From contig NCCZ01000001.1 in NCBI GenBank assembly GCA_002279935.1, forward strand, positions 124,001 through 188,000: 64,000 nt of DNA. The letters are read 5' to 3'. Shown piece after piece: positions 44,846 to 54,320 of the stretch. This stretch comes from Hyphomicrobium sp. 12-62-95. Lineage in GTDB: Bacteria; Pseudomonadota; Alphaproteobacteria; Rhizobiales; Hyphomicrobiaceae. The notes beneath the pieces were generated by a model that saw only the letters and a list, made by a program, of their open reading frames with translations, searched no databases and was not told where the DNA came from. The first letter of the stretch is position 1. The number at the start of each line of letters is the position of its first letter. Made by a program: the position numbers and the translations under genes.

Positions 44846-46950
44846 TGGCCATGCGCGCGGTGAAGCGGCTTTTTGTTGGTCTCGTGGTGGTTTCGGCGGT
44901 GGCGTTTGCCGCCGTCGAGGCCGCCAAGGTTTATTTGGGGCCGCTGCCGCTGGAGAATGCGGAGGGGCTTTCCACGACGGTGATCGATCGCGACGGCCGG
45001 CTATTGCGGGCGTTCACGACGCCGGACGGGCGCTGGCGAATGCCGGTGGAGGCGGAGGATATTGATCCGCGCTATTTCGATATCTTGAAGGCGTTTGAGG
45101 ACCGGCGGTTTGAGGATCACGGCGGCGTCGATCCCGTGGGGATGATGCGCGCGGCGTATCAGGCGGTGCGGCATCAGCGGCTGGTGTCTGGCGGATCGAC
45201 GCTGACGATGCAAGTCGCGCGGTTGCTCGAGGGGCGTCACGGAAAAAGTGCCAAGGGCAAGTTCCGGCAAATGGTGCGGGCGCTGCAGCTCGAAGACGAT
45301 CTGTCGAAGGCGGAGATCCTGCGGCTCTATCTGAGGCTGGCGCCGTTCGGCGGGAATATCGAGGGCGTGCGGGCGGCAACGCTCGCCTACTTCGGCAAGG
45401 AGCCAAAGCGGTTGTCGATTGGTGAGGCGGCCTTGCTTGTAGCGCTGCCGCAGTCGCCGGAAGCGCGGCGGCCGGATCGGGATTGGCAGGCGGCCATGAG
45501 GGCGCGCAACCGCGTGTTGGACCGGGCGCATGAGGTGGGTGTCATCTCGGCGGGCGAGCGGGACCGCGCGAAGGAAGAGCCGGTGCCGAAGGGGCGGCGG
45601 GCGTTTCCTAAGTTCGCGCCGCATTTATCCGAAGGCGAAGTGGCCAAGCAGGCGACGCTTGCCGTGCATCCGTTGACGATCGACCGCGAGGTGCAGGCGG
45701 CGCTGGAGACGCTGGCGGCGGAGCAGACGAAGTTGCTCGGCGAGAAGCTGTCGTCGGCCATCCTTGCGGTCGATAACGCGACGGGCGAGGTGCTCGCGTA
45801 TGTGGGGTCGGCGGGCTATCTCGATGCAACGCGTTTTGGTGCGATCGACATGGTGCAGGCGGTGCGTTCGCCGGGATCAACGCTGAAGCCGCTGATTTAT
45901 GGGCTCGCGTTCGAGGCGGGGCTGGCGCATCCGGAAACACTGATCGAGGATAAGCCGGCGCGGTTCGGCAGCTATCGGCCTGAGAATTTCGATGAGGCGT
46001 TTCATGGCACGGTGACAGTGCGCGAAGCGCTCGGGCTGTCGCTCAATGTGCCAGCGGTGAAGATGCTGTCGGCGGTGGGGCCGGGTAAGCTGACGGCGCG
46101 ATTGCATCGGGCGGGCGTGAAGACGGAGTTGCCGCCGGAGACCGTGCCGTCGCTGGCGGTGGCGCTCGGCGGGATCGGGATGCGGTTGCAGGATCTGACG
46201 CAGCTCTATGTGGGCATTGCGCGCGGGGGTGAGCCGGTGCCGCTGACGTGGCGGCGCGACGGGGAGAGTTTGAAGGTTCGATTGGCTGCGGATAAAGAGG
46301 CTGCGAAGACGCGGCTCTTGTCGCCGGTGGCGGCTTGGTATGTGGGCGACATTTTGAAAGATGCGCCGGCGCCACTGAATGCGCGAGGCGGCAAGCTCGC
46401 CTACAAGACGGGAACATCTTACGGGTATCGCGACGCGTGGGCGGTGGGGTTCGATGGACGGCATACGATTGCCGTGTGGGTCGGGCGGCCGGATGGGGCG
46501 TCGGTGCCGGGGTTGATGGGCCGGCTGGCAGCGGCGCCGATCCTGTTCGATGCGTTTCAGCGTGTGAGCGAAAAGCGCACGCCGCTGAAGGCGCCGCCGG
46601 CGGGTGTGATCAAGCGGGCGGGTTCCGATCTGCCGCCGCCGTTGAAGCGCTTTCGCGATGGGCCGGACGAGGCCGCGCCGACGGGGCCGTTCCTCGATCA
46701 GCCGCCGCTGATTGCATTTCCTCCAGATCGGTCGGAATTAGACATCGCGGAACGGGATGCGGATGAACCCGTTGTGCTGAAGGCGGAGGGCGGGGCTTTG
46801 CCGCTCACCTGGCTCGTCGATGGTGCACCGATGGCGGTGGATGGGAACGACCGCGAGGTCGCCTGGACGCCGCCGGGTAAGGGGTTTGTGAAGCTTCAGG
46901 TGATCGATGCCAAAGGGCGGGCGGATCGCGTGACGGTGCGCCTCAGGTGA
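44845..46950 (+). CDS. pbpC: Penicillin-binding protein 1C
   Basis: About 701 residues from the ATG at 44845, overlapping the macroglobulin stop by one base. One N-terminal anchor (LFVGLVVVSAVAFAAVEA). The GT51 domain has FEDRRFEDHGGVDP and GGSTLTMQVARLLEG. Transpeptidase motifs are SPGSTLKPLIY (SxxK), SLNVP (SxN) and YKTGTSYGYRDAW (KTG). The C-terminal 90 residues match the BiPBP_C domain typical of PBP1C (ALPLTWLVDGAP, GFVKLQVIDAKGRADRV). Unlike PBP1A it is thought to act with macroglobulin rather than in bulk wall growth. Confidence 0.96.
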   Translation: MAMRAVKRLFVGLVVVSAVAFAAVEAAKVYLGPLPLENAEGLSTTVIDRDGRLLRAFTTPDGRWRMPVEAEDIDPRYFDILKAFEDRRFEDHGGVDPVGMMRAAYQAVRHQRLVSGGSTLTMQVARLLEGRHGKSAKGKFRQMVRALQLEDDLSKAEILRLYLRLAPFGGNIEGVRAATLAYFGKEPKRLSIGEAALLVALPQSPEARRPDRDWQAAMRARNRVLDRAHEVGVISAGERDRAKEEPVPKGRRAFPKFAPHLSEGEVAKQATLAVHPLTIDREVQAALETLAAEQTKLLGEKLSSAILAVDNATGEVLAYVGSAGYLDATRFGAIDMVQAVRSPGSTLKPLIYGLAFEAGLAHPETLIEDKPARFGSYRPENFDEAFHGTVTVREALGLSLNVPAVKMLSAVGPGKLTARLHRAGVKTELPPETVPSLAVALGGIGMRLQDLTQLYVGIARGGEPVPLTWRRDGESLKVRLAADKEAAKTRLLSPVAAWYVGDILKDAPAPLNARGGKLAYKTGTSYGYRDAWAVGFDGRHTIAVWVGRPDGASVPGLMGRLAAAPILFDAFQRVSEKRTPLKAPPAGVIKRAGSDLPPPLKRFRDGPDEAAPTGPFLDQPPLIAFPPDRSELDIAERDADEPVVLKAEGGALPLTWLVDGAPMAVDGNDREVAWTPPGKGFVKLQVIDAKGRADRVTVRLR

Positions 46951-47004
46951 TGGGGGCTGCGGCCGTGCTCTAAGCAGGGCTTCACGTTGCACCGGGGTTT
47001 TTCC

Positions 47005-48063
47005 ATGGGTTTTCGCCGTTCCACTGTTTTTGCGCTTCTGGCGGCTGCATCGCTGGCTGGCTGTTCCGGGGAGGATGTCGGGCAATTGCCGGCGGTTGGC
47101 GCGCAGATGAACGAAACCACGGTGTCGGGGATTTCGTCGGGCGCGTATATGGCCGGGCAATTCCAGATTGCGCACGCGAGCATTGTAACGGGTGCGGCGA
47201 TTATCGCCGGCGGACCGTATGGGTGCGCGGAGAGTGCGTTCTCGGGCATGGTGATCGGACCATTCGCCACGATGCTGAATGCATCGAAGGCGATCTCGGG
47301 CTGCATGCAGAATTCCATGGCGGCATGGGGCGTGCCGAATGCGGCGCTGCTTGCCGACAAGGCGACGGAGCGGGGGGCGGACGGCAAGATTGATGCAACG
47401 GCCGATGTGCTGACGGATCGGGTGTATGTCTTTTCAGGAACGAAGGACCGGACGGTGGCACCGGCGATTGTGGCGAGCGCGGTGGAGTTTTATCGGCGGC
47501 TTGGTGTGCCGGATGCGAACATTCGATTTGTTTCGGACATGCCAGCGGGGCACGCGTTCGTGACCGAGACGGAGGGAGCGACGTGTTCGACGTCGGATCA
47601 GCCGTACATCGTCGATTGCGATTACGATCAGGCGCGGGATTTGCTCTCACACTTGTTGGGCACGATCGCTGCTCCGTCACAGACGGCACAGGGGCGGTAT
47701 GTGACGTTCGATCAACGGCCGTTCGGTGAGGATCGCAATCGTTCGGGCATGGCGGACACGGGTGTCGTGTACGTGCCGGATGCGTGCCGTGGCGGCGGGT
47801 GCCGGGTCCATGTGGCGTTTCACGGGTGCGCGCAGAATCGCGAAACGGTTGGCAACGCGTTCGTGGAGCAGACGGGCTTTGCGCGGTTGGCGGATACCAA
47901 TCGTCTCGTGGTGCTGTTTCCGCAGACCGTGGTGACAGGGAACAACCCGCAAGGGTGCTGGGATTGGTGGGGCTATACGGGTTCGGAGTTTCTGACGCGG
48001 GAGGCGCCGCAGGTCCGTGCCGTCGCCGCTATGCTGGCGCGGTTGGCTGAAAAAGCGAACTAA
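47005..48063 (+). CDS. PHA depolymerase-like esterase, lipoprotein
   Basis: About 352 residues from the ATG at 47005. A lipobox LAGC near residue 22 predicts an acylated, exported protein. The sequence GISSGAYMAGQFQIAHASIV carries the nucleophile elbow seen in type 2 short-chain polyhydroxyalkanoate depolymerases, followed by GAAIIAGGPYGCAES and later FHGCAQNRE and NPQGCWDWWGYTG. Several cysteines suggest disulfides. It could hydrolyse extracellular PHB or another polyester or ester; the substrate is not proven. Confidence 0.88.
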   Translation: MGFRRSTVFALLAAASLAGCSGEDVGQLPAVGAQMNETTVSGISSGAYMAGQFQIAHASIVTGAAIIAGGPYGCAESAFSGMVIGPFATMLNASKAISGCMQNSMAAWGVPNAALLADKATERGADGKIDATADVLTDRVYVFSGTKDRTVAPAIVASAVEFYRRLGVPDANIRFVSDMPAGHAFVTETEGATCSTSDQPYIVDCDYDQARDLLSHLLGTIAAPSQTAQGRYVTFDQRPFGEDRNRSGMADTGVVYVPDACRGGGCRVHVAFHGCAQNRETVGNAFVEQTGFARLADTNRLVVLFPQTVVTGNNPQGCWDWWGYTGSEFLTREAPQVRAVAAMLARLAEKAN

Positions 48064-48228
48064 TTGCCAGAAATCTGTGGGCGCGCGACGGGTCGCACCG
48101 GCTGGTTTTGACCCCGGTCAATCGCTGGTCTAACCAGACATGGAAAAAGAGCGCGGGGCCGTCCATGCTTCGGGAAGCGGGGGCGGATTTTATTTGGGCG
48201 GATTGCCGTCCGCTGGGGGGATATGCCG

Positions 48229-49194
48229 ATGACTGTGTTTCGCGCCGATGCGGGTCTTGTGTGGGGGGCGGCCGATGCCGACCGGCCGCGCGCGTGGAGA
48301 GCCGCCGATGCGGTGGCCAGTTCGGTCGCGGCGGTTGCGCTCGTCGTAATGGTCGCGCATGCGACCGCAGAGGACGAGATCACAATGCCGGCCAATCCGG
48401 CGGGCACTTCGGCGGCGACAGGTGGCGGTGCGGCTGATCCGGCGCGCGTTGCACCGCGCTCGGAGTGGATGGTCGCGGCTTACAGTGGATCGCCGTACAC
48501 ATATCCGAGTGATGTCAAGTTTACGAAGGCCGGTGAGCACGACTTCACGGTGAAGAATGTCGAATGGGAAGGGAAGCCCTTCATCAATCCGATCTACTAC
48601 GGCGTGCGCGTGATGCGCTGGTTCGGATCGGGGCGGACGGGCTCGATGCTGGACTTCACGCATTCGAAGGCGCTGTCGAAGCGCACACAGCAGGTCAAAT
48701 TCGAAGGGACGATGGACGGCAAGCCGGCGCCCGAAGAAGCCTTGATCGGCAAGATTTTCAATAAGCTCGAGGCGAGCCACGGCCACAATATGCTGACTTT
48801 GAACGGGCTGTTGAGGCTGCCGTCGTTTACGTTCCGGTTGTCGCCCTATGTGGGCTTAGGCGCGGGCGTGTCGTTGCCGCACTCGGAAGTGCATTTGCAG
48901 ACCGATGCATCGCGGACGTATGAGTATCAGATGGCCGGGCCCGTTGGGCAGGCGATCATCGGGCTGGAATTCCGGCTGCCGCGGATGAGCTATTTCCTCG
49001 AGTACAAGTTTACGCTCGCCGACTACCGGATGCCGCTGACGGGCCGGGACGGGGACATCCTGTTCACTGACATGTGGCAGCAGTTCACGGAATGGTGGAA
49101 CGGCGTGGAGCCGCGCGATGGCTGGGCGGAGACGCGCTATACAAGCCACGAAATCATTGGTGGGCTCGGCGTGCGATTGCCGACGGGCCCGTAA
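48229..49194 (+). CDS. LpxQ-like outer-membrane beta-barrel (lipid A oxidase-like)
   Basis: About 321 residues from the ATG at 48229 (48223 is also possible). A long N-terminus precedes a hydrophobic export-type segment (AVASSVAAVALVVMVAHATA). The rest shows amphipathic strands with WEGKPFINPIYYGVR, LDFTHSKA, HGHNMLTLNGLLR, SPYVGLGAGVSLPHSEV, YEYQMAGPVGQAIIGLE and FLEYKFTLADY. This order of motifs resembles the outer-membrane lipid A oxidase LpxQ of Rhizobium, which oxidises the proximal glucosamine. The match is from memory and enzymatic identity is uncertain. Confidence 0.6.
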   Translation: MTVFRADAGLVWGAADADRPRAWRAADAVASSVAAVALVVMVAHATAEDEITMPANPAGTSAATGGGAADPARVAPRSEWMVAAYSGSPYTYPSDVKFTKAGEHDFTVKNVEWEGKPFINPIYYGVRVMRWFGSGRTGSMLDFTHSKALSKRTQQVKFEGTMDGKPAPEEALIGKIFNKLEASHGHNMLTLNGLLRLPSFTFRLSPYVGLGAGVSLPHSEVHLQTDASRTYEYQMAGPVGQAIIGLEFRLPRMSYFLEYKFTLADYRMPLTGRDGDILFTDMWQQFTEWWNGVEPRDGWAETRYTSHEIIGGLGVRLPTGP

Positions 49195-49215
49195 AATGGC
49201 CCGCCGGGTGCTGGC

Positions 49216-51903
49216 TCAATTCCAGCGCAGAAGACGATCGATGTAGTCGAGTTCGAGTTGCGGGCGCTGGGCATCGCCGGCGCGCTTGCGCAATTCTTCC
49301 AAGACTTCGCGGGCGCGCTGAATATCGATCTGATCAGGCACCTTGACCGAGCGGCCATGGTCGGGACCTTGCGAGCGCTGCGGGCGGCCCATGGGGTCGC
49401 GCGAATTCTCGCCGTTCTCGCCGGCTTGCTGGTTGCCGTTCTGCTGCATTTGTTGCGCCATCTGCTCGGCGCCTTCGCGCAGTTGTTCGAGCGCCTGGGC
49501 CTGCTGCTGGCTGGCTTCATCAAGGTCGCCTTCGCGCAGCGCCTGCTCGGACTTTTCCATCGCATCGGAGGCGGCGCCCAGCTTCTCGTTGTCGCCTAGG
49601 CCCTTCTTTTCCATGTCGCGGCGCATTTTATCGATTTTGTCGCGCAATTGCGCTTGGCGCTGAGCCAACTGTTCGCGCGATGGCTGACCGCCAGTTTGAC
49701 CCTGGCCTTCTTCGTTACCGCGCTCGCGTAAACCCATTTCACCTGGGTCGTTGCCATCGCCGCTCGGCTGGCCGCTGTTGTCGGCTTGCATGCCCTGCTG
49801 GCCCGGTTGACCCTTCTGCCCGGGCTGGGTCTGGCGCATTTTCTCGCCGCCCTGACCCTGTTGCTGCTGCTTACTCTCCTCGAATGTGTCGTCCATGATG
49901 GACTGCTGTTCGCCAACGGCCTCGCCCATCTTCTTTAATTGCTCGGCCATCTCCTTATTCTGGCGCTGCTGCTCGGCATTCTGTTGGCCTTGCTGCATGC
50001 GCTCCATCATGTCCTGCATCTGGGCCAGCATGTCCTTGGCCTGATCGCGCAGACCGTTCTCGGCCATCTGCTCCATCTCGCGCATCATGCGGTCGATGTC
50101 TTCGGCCGACATCTGCTCCTGGTTCTGGTCGTTGCCGGACTGCTGCTGATTCTGGTCGGCGTTCTGCTTTTGCATCTGCTCGGCGAATTCCTGGAAGGCT
50201 TCGCGCATCTCCTGCATCAGCTGGCGAATCTCCTCATCGGAGGCGCCTTCCTCCAGCGCCTTGGCGAGCTTGTCCTGGATGTCGCGCAGGTTCTTTTCGG
50301 CGTCGGAGAGGGCGCCGTCTTCGATGCGCAGTGCGGTGTGCCAGAGCTGTTCAATGGTATCGTCGAGAACGCTGCGCGTGATTTGACGGCCGGCGAGACG
50401 GTGGACGGTGGCGCGAAGCGGAAGATAGACGCGCGGGTCGTCTATGAACCCTTCGGGAGCAGCGGTGAGCGCGACGAGTGCTTTGAGCACGCGCTCGCTG
50501 TAGCGCGGGTCTTCGATCAACAGTTTGCGCTGTTCGATGAGCGCGCGGGCGAGTGGCTTGGAAAAGGCGCGCTCGGGAAGAACGATCTCGATGGCCGGCG
50601 ACTGGCCAATCTGGCCGGCGACGTCCTTGGCTTCGAGCGTCATCATCACGGTCTGGCCGGACCAGGGGTGAGACCCGATCTCGTGGTAGGTGAAGGCTTC
50701 GCCGGATTTGGCATTGCCATTGGGCAGACGGAGCGAAAGCTGCGGTGGACGGGAGAAGGGCGGACGGGGGCCCTTTAATTCTTCGCCGCGAGCCCAGGCG
50801 GTCGACGGATCGCCTTTGTCTTTGTCCTTCTTGCGCGCGAATTTTACTTCGGCCGAGGCGACGCCGTAGTCGTCCTGCACGAAGTAAGTGAGCTTCAATG
50901 CGCCTTTAGAGGTGCGTTCCGGGTTCTTCGTGAGTGCGATGCCGGGCGCGTTATCGGGGATCATGTTGATCGGCCATGAGGCGACGACATTGCCACCCGA
51001 GATGGCTTTGATGGTGCCCGACGTGCGGATTTCGGTGCGGACTTCGGTGATGCCGGCAGCGGGTCTGGCGTCGGCGGCCGGTTCGATTGCGGGCAAAGGT
51101 TCCTTGGCGCCAGCGGGCCAGACTTCGAGTGCGAGCGCGCTCTTGCCGGTGCCGGTCGAGCGGACGATGAGGACGCTGCGCTCGGGGACATCGAGCGGCT
51201 TTGAATCCGTGGCGTTTGTGGCGGCGACGGGGGCGGCACCGTTGTTAGCCGACCCATCGACGAGCATGAGGGGCGGGCGGCCGGTGTAGGCGGGCGGGGT
51301 TAGCCATGCGTCGAGGCGCTGATTGGCGGCACTTGCTTCGCGATCGAAGCGAAAGGCATCGGCGAGGCTGTCGAGTGTGCCGCGGCCGGCGAATGCGACA
51401 CCGAGCACGACAGCAAGAACGCTCAACGCGCGAACGGCGAAGGGGTCGAAACGATAGGTGCGCGGTTCGGGACGGCCGGGGCGCAATTTAGCGATGAGAT
51501 CGGCCATGCGCTGGCGATGGGCGGACCAGATCGCTTGCGTCGAAGGGTCAGTGGCGGATGCGGTGAGCGTGTCTTCGTAGGATGTGGCCGGGCGATGCGG
51601 GATGCCGGACACCGCTTCGATGCGGCGGATGGCGTCATCACGCGAGGGCAAGCGGATCTGCAGAACGTAGCCGATCCAGCCGGCAAGCGTTGCGGCGAAG
51701 AGCGCGAGCACGATCTTGTGCGTGATGGGGCCGAGAAGAGCCCAAACGCCGGCGATCGAGAGCACGAGGAACACGGCTGCGATTGCGAAGAGAACCCACA
51801 CGCGCAGCCAAGCCTGTTCGGCCACGACTGCCCAGCGGGCTTTGCGGATCTTGGCCTCGAAGGCCGGGTTCTGGACCGGGTGGGGAAGATGTGTGTTCGC
51901 CAT
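49216..51903 (-). CDS. DUF4175/TIGR02302 family membrane protein
   Basis: 895 residues. Hydrophobic segments near residues 33-56, 62-82 and about 155-175 anchor the N-terminus. The middle, 190-500, has beta-rich Ig-like regions (PAYTGRPPLMLVDGSA, MVTLEAKDVAGQIGQSPAIEIVLPERAF). The C-terminal third is a long Gln/Met/Asp-rich coiled-coil and low-complexity region (QQGQQNAEQQRQNKEMAEQLKK). The family is found across alphaproteobacteria and its role is unknown. It is the last gene of the minus-strand lysA neighbourhood, 106 bp after lysA. Confidence 0.9.
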   Translation of the reverse strand: MANTHLPHPVQNPAFEAKIRKARWAVVAEQAWLRVWVLFAIAAVFLVLSIAGVWALLGPITHKIVLALFAATLAGWIGYVLQIRLPSRDDAIRRIEAVSGIPHRPATSYEDTLTASATDPSTQAIWSAHRQRMADLIAKLRPGRPEPRTYRFDPFAVRALSVLAVVLGVAFAGRGTLDSLADAFRFDREASAANQRLDAWLTPPAYTGRPPLMLVDGSANNGAAPVAATNATDSKPLDVPERSVLIVRSTGTGKSALALEVWPAGAKEPLPAIEPAADARPAAGITEVRTEIRTSGTIKAISGGNVVASWPINMIPDNAPGIALTKNPERTSKGALKLTYFVQDDYGVASAEVKFARKKDKDKGDPSTAWARGEELKGPRPPFSRPPQLSLRLPNGNAKSGEAFTYHEIGSHPWSGQTVMMTLEAKDVAGQIGQSPAIEIVLPERAFSKPLARALIEQRKLLIEDPRYSERVLKALVALTAAPEGFIDDPRVYLPLRATVHRLAGRQITRSVLDDTIEQLWHTALRIEDGALSDAEKNLRDIQDKLAKALEEGASDEEIRQLMQEMREAFQEFAEQMQKQNADQNQQQSGNDQNQEQMSAEDIDRMMREMEQMAENGLRDQAKDMLAQMQDMMERMQQGQQNAEQQRQNKEMAEQLKKMGEAVGEQQSIMDDTFEESKQQQQGQGGEKMRQTQPGQKGQPGQQGMQADNSGQPSGDGNDPGEMGLRERGNEEGQGQTGGQPSREQLAQRQAQLRDKIDKMRRDMEKKGLGDNEKLGAASDAMEKSEQALREGDLDEASQQQAQALEQLREGAEQMAQQMQQNGNQQAGENGENSRDPMGRPQRSQGPDHGRSVKVPDQIDIQRAREVLEELRKRAGDAQRPQLELDYIDRLLRWN

Positions 51904-52009
51904 GCCCGAAAACTAGCATGGCTCGGCTGACGGGGATCATTAAAAACCGGTCAGCCGTTCCCGATTGGTTTGCTGCTTTCGTGCAGCCGTTCACAGGTGC
52001 TTTTGCGGC

Positions 52010-53287
52010 CTAGTTGCCGGCGGTAAGCCACGGTGGCAGACGATCTTGACCGATGAGGTCGTCATACGTCGGACGCGGGCGGACGACGGCGTAGGTGTCA
52101 CCGTTGACGAGGACTTCGGGGACGAGCGGGCGGGTATTGTAGGTCGACGACATAACAGCGCCGTAGGCCCCCGCTGTCATGAGGGCGATGAGGTCTCCGG
52201 AGTTGAAGGCGGGGAGGGGGCGGTCGAGGGCGAGGTAGTCGCCTGTTTCGCAAACGGGGCCGACGAGGTCTTGGGCGACGAGGTCGTGGACGCCGATCGG
52301 TTCCGTGACGGGCCAGACGTCGTGGTGCGCCTCATAGAGCGTGGGGCGGATGAGATCGTTCATGGCGGCGTCAACGATGGTAAAGCGGCGGCCTTGGCCT
52401 TCCTTCACGTAGATGACGCGCGTGACGAGGATGCCGGCGTTGCCGATGATCATGCGGCCGGGTTCCATGACGATCTTGAGGCGCAGATCGCCGAGCGTGT
52501 CCTTCACAACGCGCGCGTATTCATCCGGGTGGGGCGGCCATTCGTTGTCGGCGCGATAGGGCACGCCGAGGCCGCCGCCGATATCGAGATGCTTGAGATC
52601 GATGCCGCGTGATTGCAGATCGAGGACCATTTCGCGCATGAGCGTGAAGGCGCCGCGGAAGGGGCCGAGTTCGGTGATCTGGCTACCGATGTGCATGTGG
52701 ATGCCGGAGACGGCGATACCAGGCATCTTGGCGGCGCGTTCGTAGAGGGCCGGCGCATCAAGGAAAGGCACGCCGAATTTGTTCTCGGATTTGCCGGTGG
52801 AGATCTTGGCGTGCGTCTTGGCGTCGACGTCGGGGTTGACGCGAATGGCGATTGACGCGGTGCGGCCGAGCGCGGAGGCGACTTCGCTCAGTTGGTCGAG
52901 TTCGGGGGCGCTTTCGATGTTGAAGCCGAGGATGCCTTCGCGCAGCGCGTAGGCCATCTCCTCGCGCGTTTTGCCGACGCCAGCGAAGATGATGCGGGAG
53001 GCTGGGACGCCGGCTGCGCGGGCGCGGCGGAGTTCGCCTTCGGAGACCACATCCATGCCGGCGCCGAGGCGGGCGAGTGTGGTGAGAACGGCCTGGTTGG
53101 AATTGGCCTTCACGGCGAAGCAGATGATATGATCCTGACCAGTGAAGGCTTGATCGAGAACCTGATAGTGCCGCTCGATTGTTGCTGTGGAATAGCAATA
53201 GAACGGCGTGCCGACTTCGGCCGCGATGGTGCGGAGGTCGACGCCTTCGGCGTGGAGCGATCCGTTCTGGTAGGCGAAATGGTGCAT
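52010..53287 (-). CDS. lysA: Diaminopimelate decarboxylase
   Basis: 425 residues from the ATG at 53287 (MHHFAYQNGSLHAEGV). Lys60 in ICFAVKANSNQ carries pyridoxal phosphate, GKTREEM and HMHIGSQI are the conserved group IV decarboxylase blocks, and VGPVCETGDYLA supplies the active-site Cys from the other subunit. It makes lysine from meso-diaminopimelate. Upstream lie lptM and argH, but an opposite-strand methyltransferase gene separates them. dapD and dapE lie 4 kb further on, so the late lysine genes are clustered. Confidence 0.97.
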   Translation of the reverse strand: MHHFAYQNGSLHAEGVDLRTIAAEVGTPFYCYSTATIERHYQVLDQAFTGQDHIICFAVKANSNQAVLTTLARLGAGMDVVSEGELRRARAAGVPASRIIFAGVGKTREEMAYALREGILGFNIESAPELDQLSEVASALGRTASIAIRVNPDVDAKTHAKISTGKSENKFGVPFLDAPALYERAAKMPGIAVSGIHMHIGSQITELGPFRGAFTLMREMVLDLQSRGIDLKHLDIGGGLGVPYRADNEWPPHPDEYARVVKDTLGDLRLKIVMEPGRMIIGNAGILVTRVIYVKEGQGRRFTIVDAAMNDLIRPTLYEAHHDVWPVTEPIGVHDLVAQDLVGPVCETGDYLALDRPLPAFNSGDLIALMTAGAYGAVMSSTYNTRPLVPEVLVNGDTYAVVRPRPTYDDLIGQDRLPPWLTAGN

Positions 53288-53399
53288 GGAGGGCGGCGAT
53301 CCGGAGTGGGCATTGCATGTTAAGGTGACGCGCTGCGCGCGGCTGGGCGTGCGAGCTATAGGGGGGCGGTCCCTATCGCGCAATGGCGAGCCCTCAGAC

Positions 53400-54098
53400 G
53401 TGACCTCTTTGGCTGACTTGATGGATGTGGCGGCGCGGCGGCTTGATGGGCTGCCGCTGGAAGACTTGCGGGTGCGCGCGGGCGGGCGTGCGTGGGACAT
53501 CACGGCGGTGCGGGATCAGGACCGGCTACTGGCGGCAGCGGGAGATTGGACGCCGTTTCCGTATGGGGTGCTGCTGTGGGAGTCGGCGGTTGTTTTGGGC
53601 GACGTGCTGGCCCAGACAGTCTTCGTTCGCGAAGGGGCGGATGTTCTGGAGTTAGGTGCCGGGACGGGTTTGGCTGGTCTCGTGGCGGCGGGGCAAGGCG
53701 CGCGGGTGGTTCAGACGGATCATAGTTATGAAGCACTGGCGCTGTGCCGGAGGAATGCGGTGGCGAATGGTGTGACAGGGCTGGAGCAACGCGTGGGTGA
53801 TTGGAGTGCGTGGAGCGATGGCGCGGCTTACGACATTGTGATTGGAGCGGATATTCTCTACGAACCGGCACTTTATGGCGATGTTCTGCGGGTTCTGGAG
53901 GTATCGGTACGTCCGGGCGGGGTGGCGGTTCTGACCGATCCGGGGCGGACGCAGGCGTGGCGTTTTATCGAAGATTTGCGGGCAGCCGGATGGGCGGTTC
54001 GTGTCGACCGGCGAACGGTTGCGGCGCTACCGCCGTGCGATCCGGGCGCGATGGTCGATATCGATGTGATCGAGGCGCGGCGGGCTGAGAGCCGTTAG
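53400..54098 (+). CDS. Class I SAM-dependent methyltransferase
   Basis: About 232 residues from GTG 53400 or 225 from ATG 53421. The SAM-binding motif is VLELGAGTGLAGLVAA, then DHSYEALALCRRNA, and the post-motif FDIVIGADILYEP-type YDIVIGADILYEPA. This arrangement, with WESAVVLGDVL before motif I, is that of the METTL21/Nnt1-like lysine or protein methyltransferases. The substrate is unknown. It is antisense to the lptM-lysA interval, with its stop overlapping lptM by 4 bp. Confidence 0.85.
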   Translation: MTSLADLMDVAARRLDGLPLEDLRVRAGGRAWDITAVRDQDRLLAAAGDWTPFPYGVLLWESAVVLGDVLAQTVFVREGADVLELGAGTGLAGLVAAGQGARVVQTDHSYEALALCRRNAVANGVTGLEQRVGDWSAWSDGAAYDIVIGADILYEPALYGDVLRVLEVSVRPGGVAVLTDPGRTQAWRFIEDLRAAGWAVRVDRRTVAALPPCDPGAMVDIDVIEARRAESR

Positions 54099-54286
54099 CG
54101 AATGAGTCCGTCGAGGATGAAGCCCTGGTGCGGCTTGGCGGCGGCGCCTTCGGGTTTGCCTTGGCCGCTTTCGGCGGACGCCGTGGATTTGGCTTCCGGC
54201 GCGTCGAGGCCGCTCTTGATGCCGCAGCCGGCCACAAGCGCGGCGAGCGCGCAGGCGAGCGAAAGTCGGGCGATGGGCTTCAGCAT
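54095..54286 (-). CDS. lptM: Small LptM-type lipoprotein
   Basis: About 63 residues from the ATG at 54286 (MLKPIARLSLACALAALVAGC); the upstream ATG at 54301 adds five residues. The lipobox LVAGC is followed by GIKSGLDAPEA, matching the short LptM/YifL-type lipoproteins found between argH and lysA in many alphaproteobacteria. In E. coli LptM helps mature the LptD translocon. The rest is disordered. It lies 35 bp after argH and probably shares its transcript. Confidence 0.8.
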   Translation of the reverse strand: MLKPIARLSLACALAALVAGCGIKSGLDAPEAKSTASAESGQGKPEGAAAKPHQGFILDGLIR

Positions 54287-54320
54287 CAATCGGCCTAACA
54301 TCTTGAACCAGGAATTCCTT

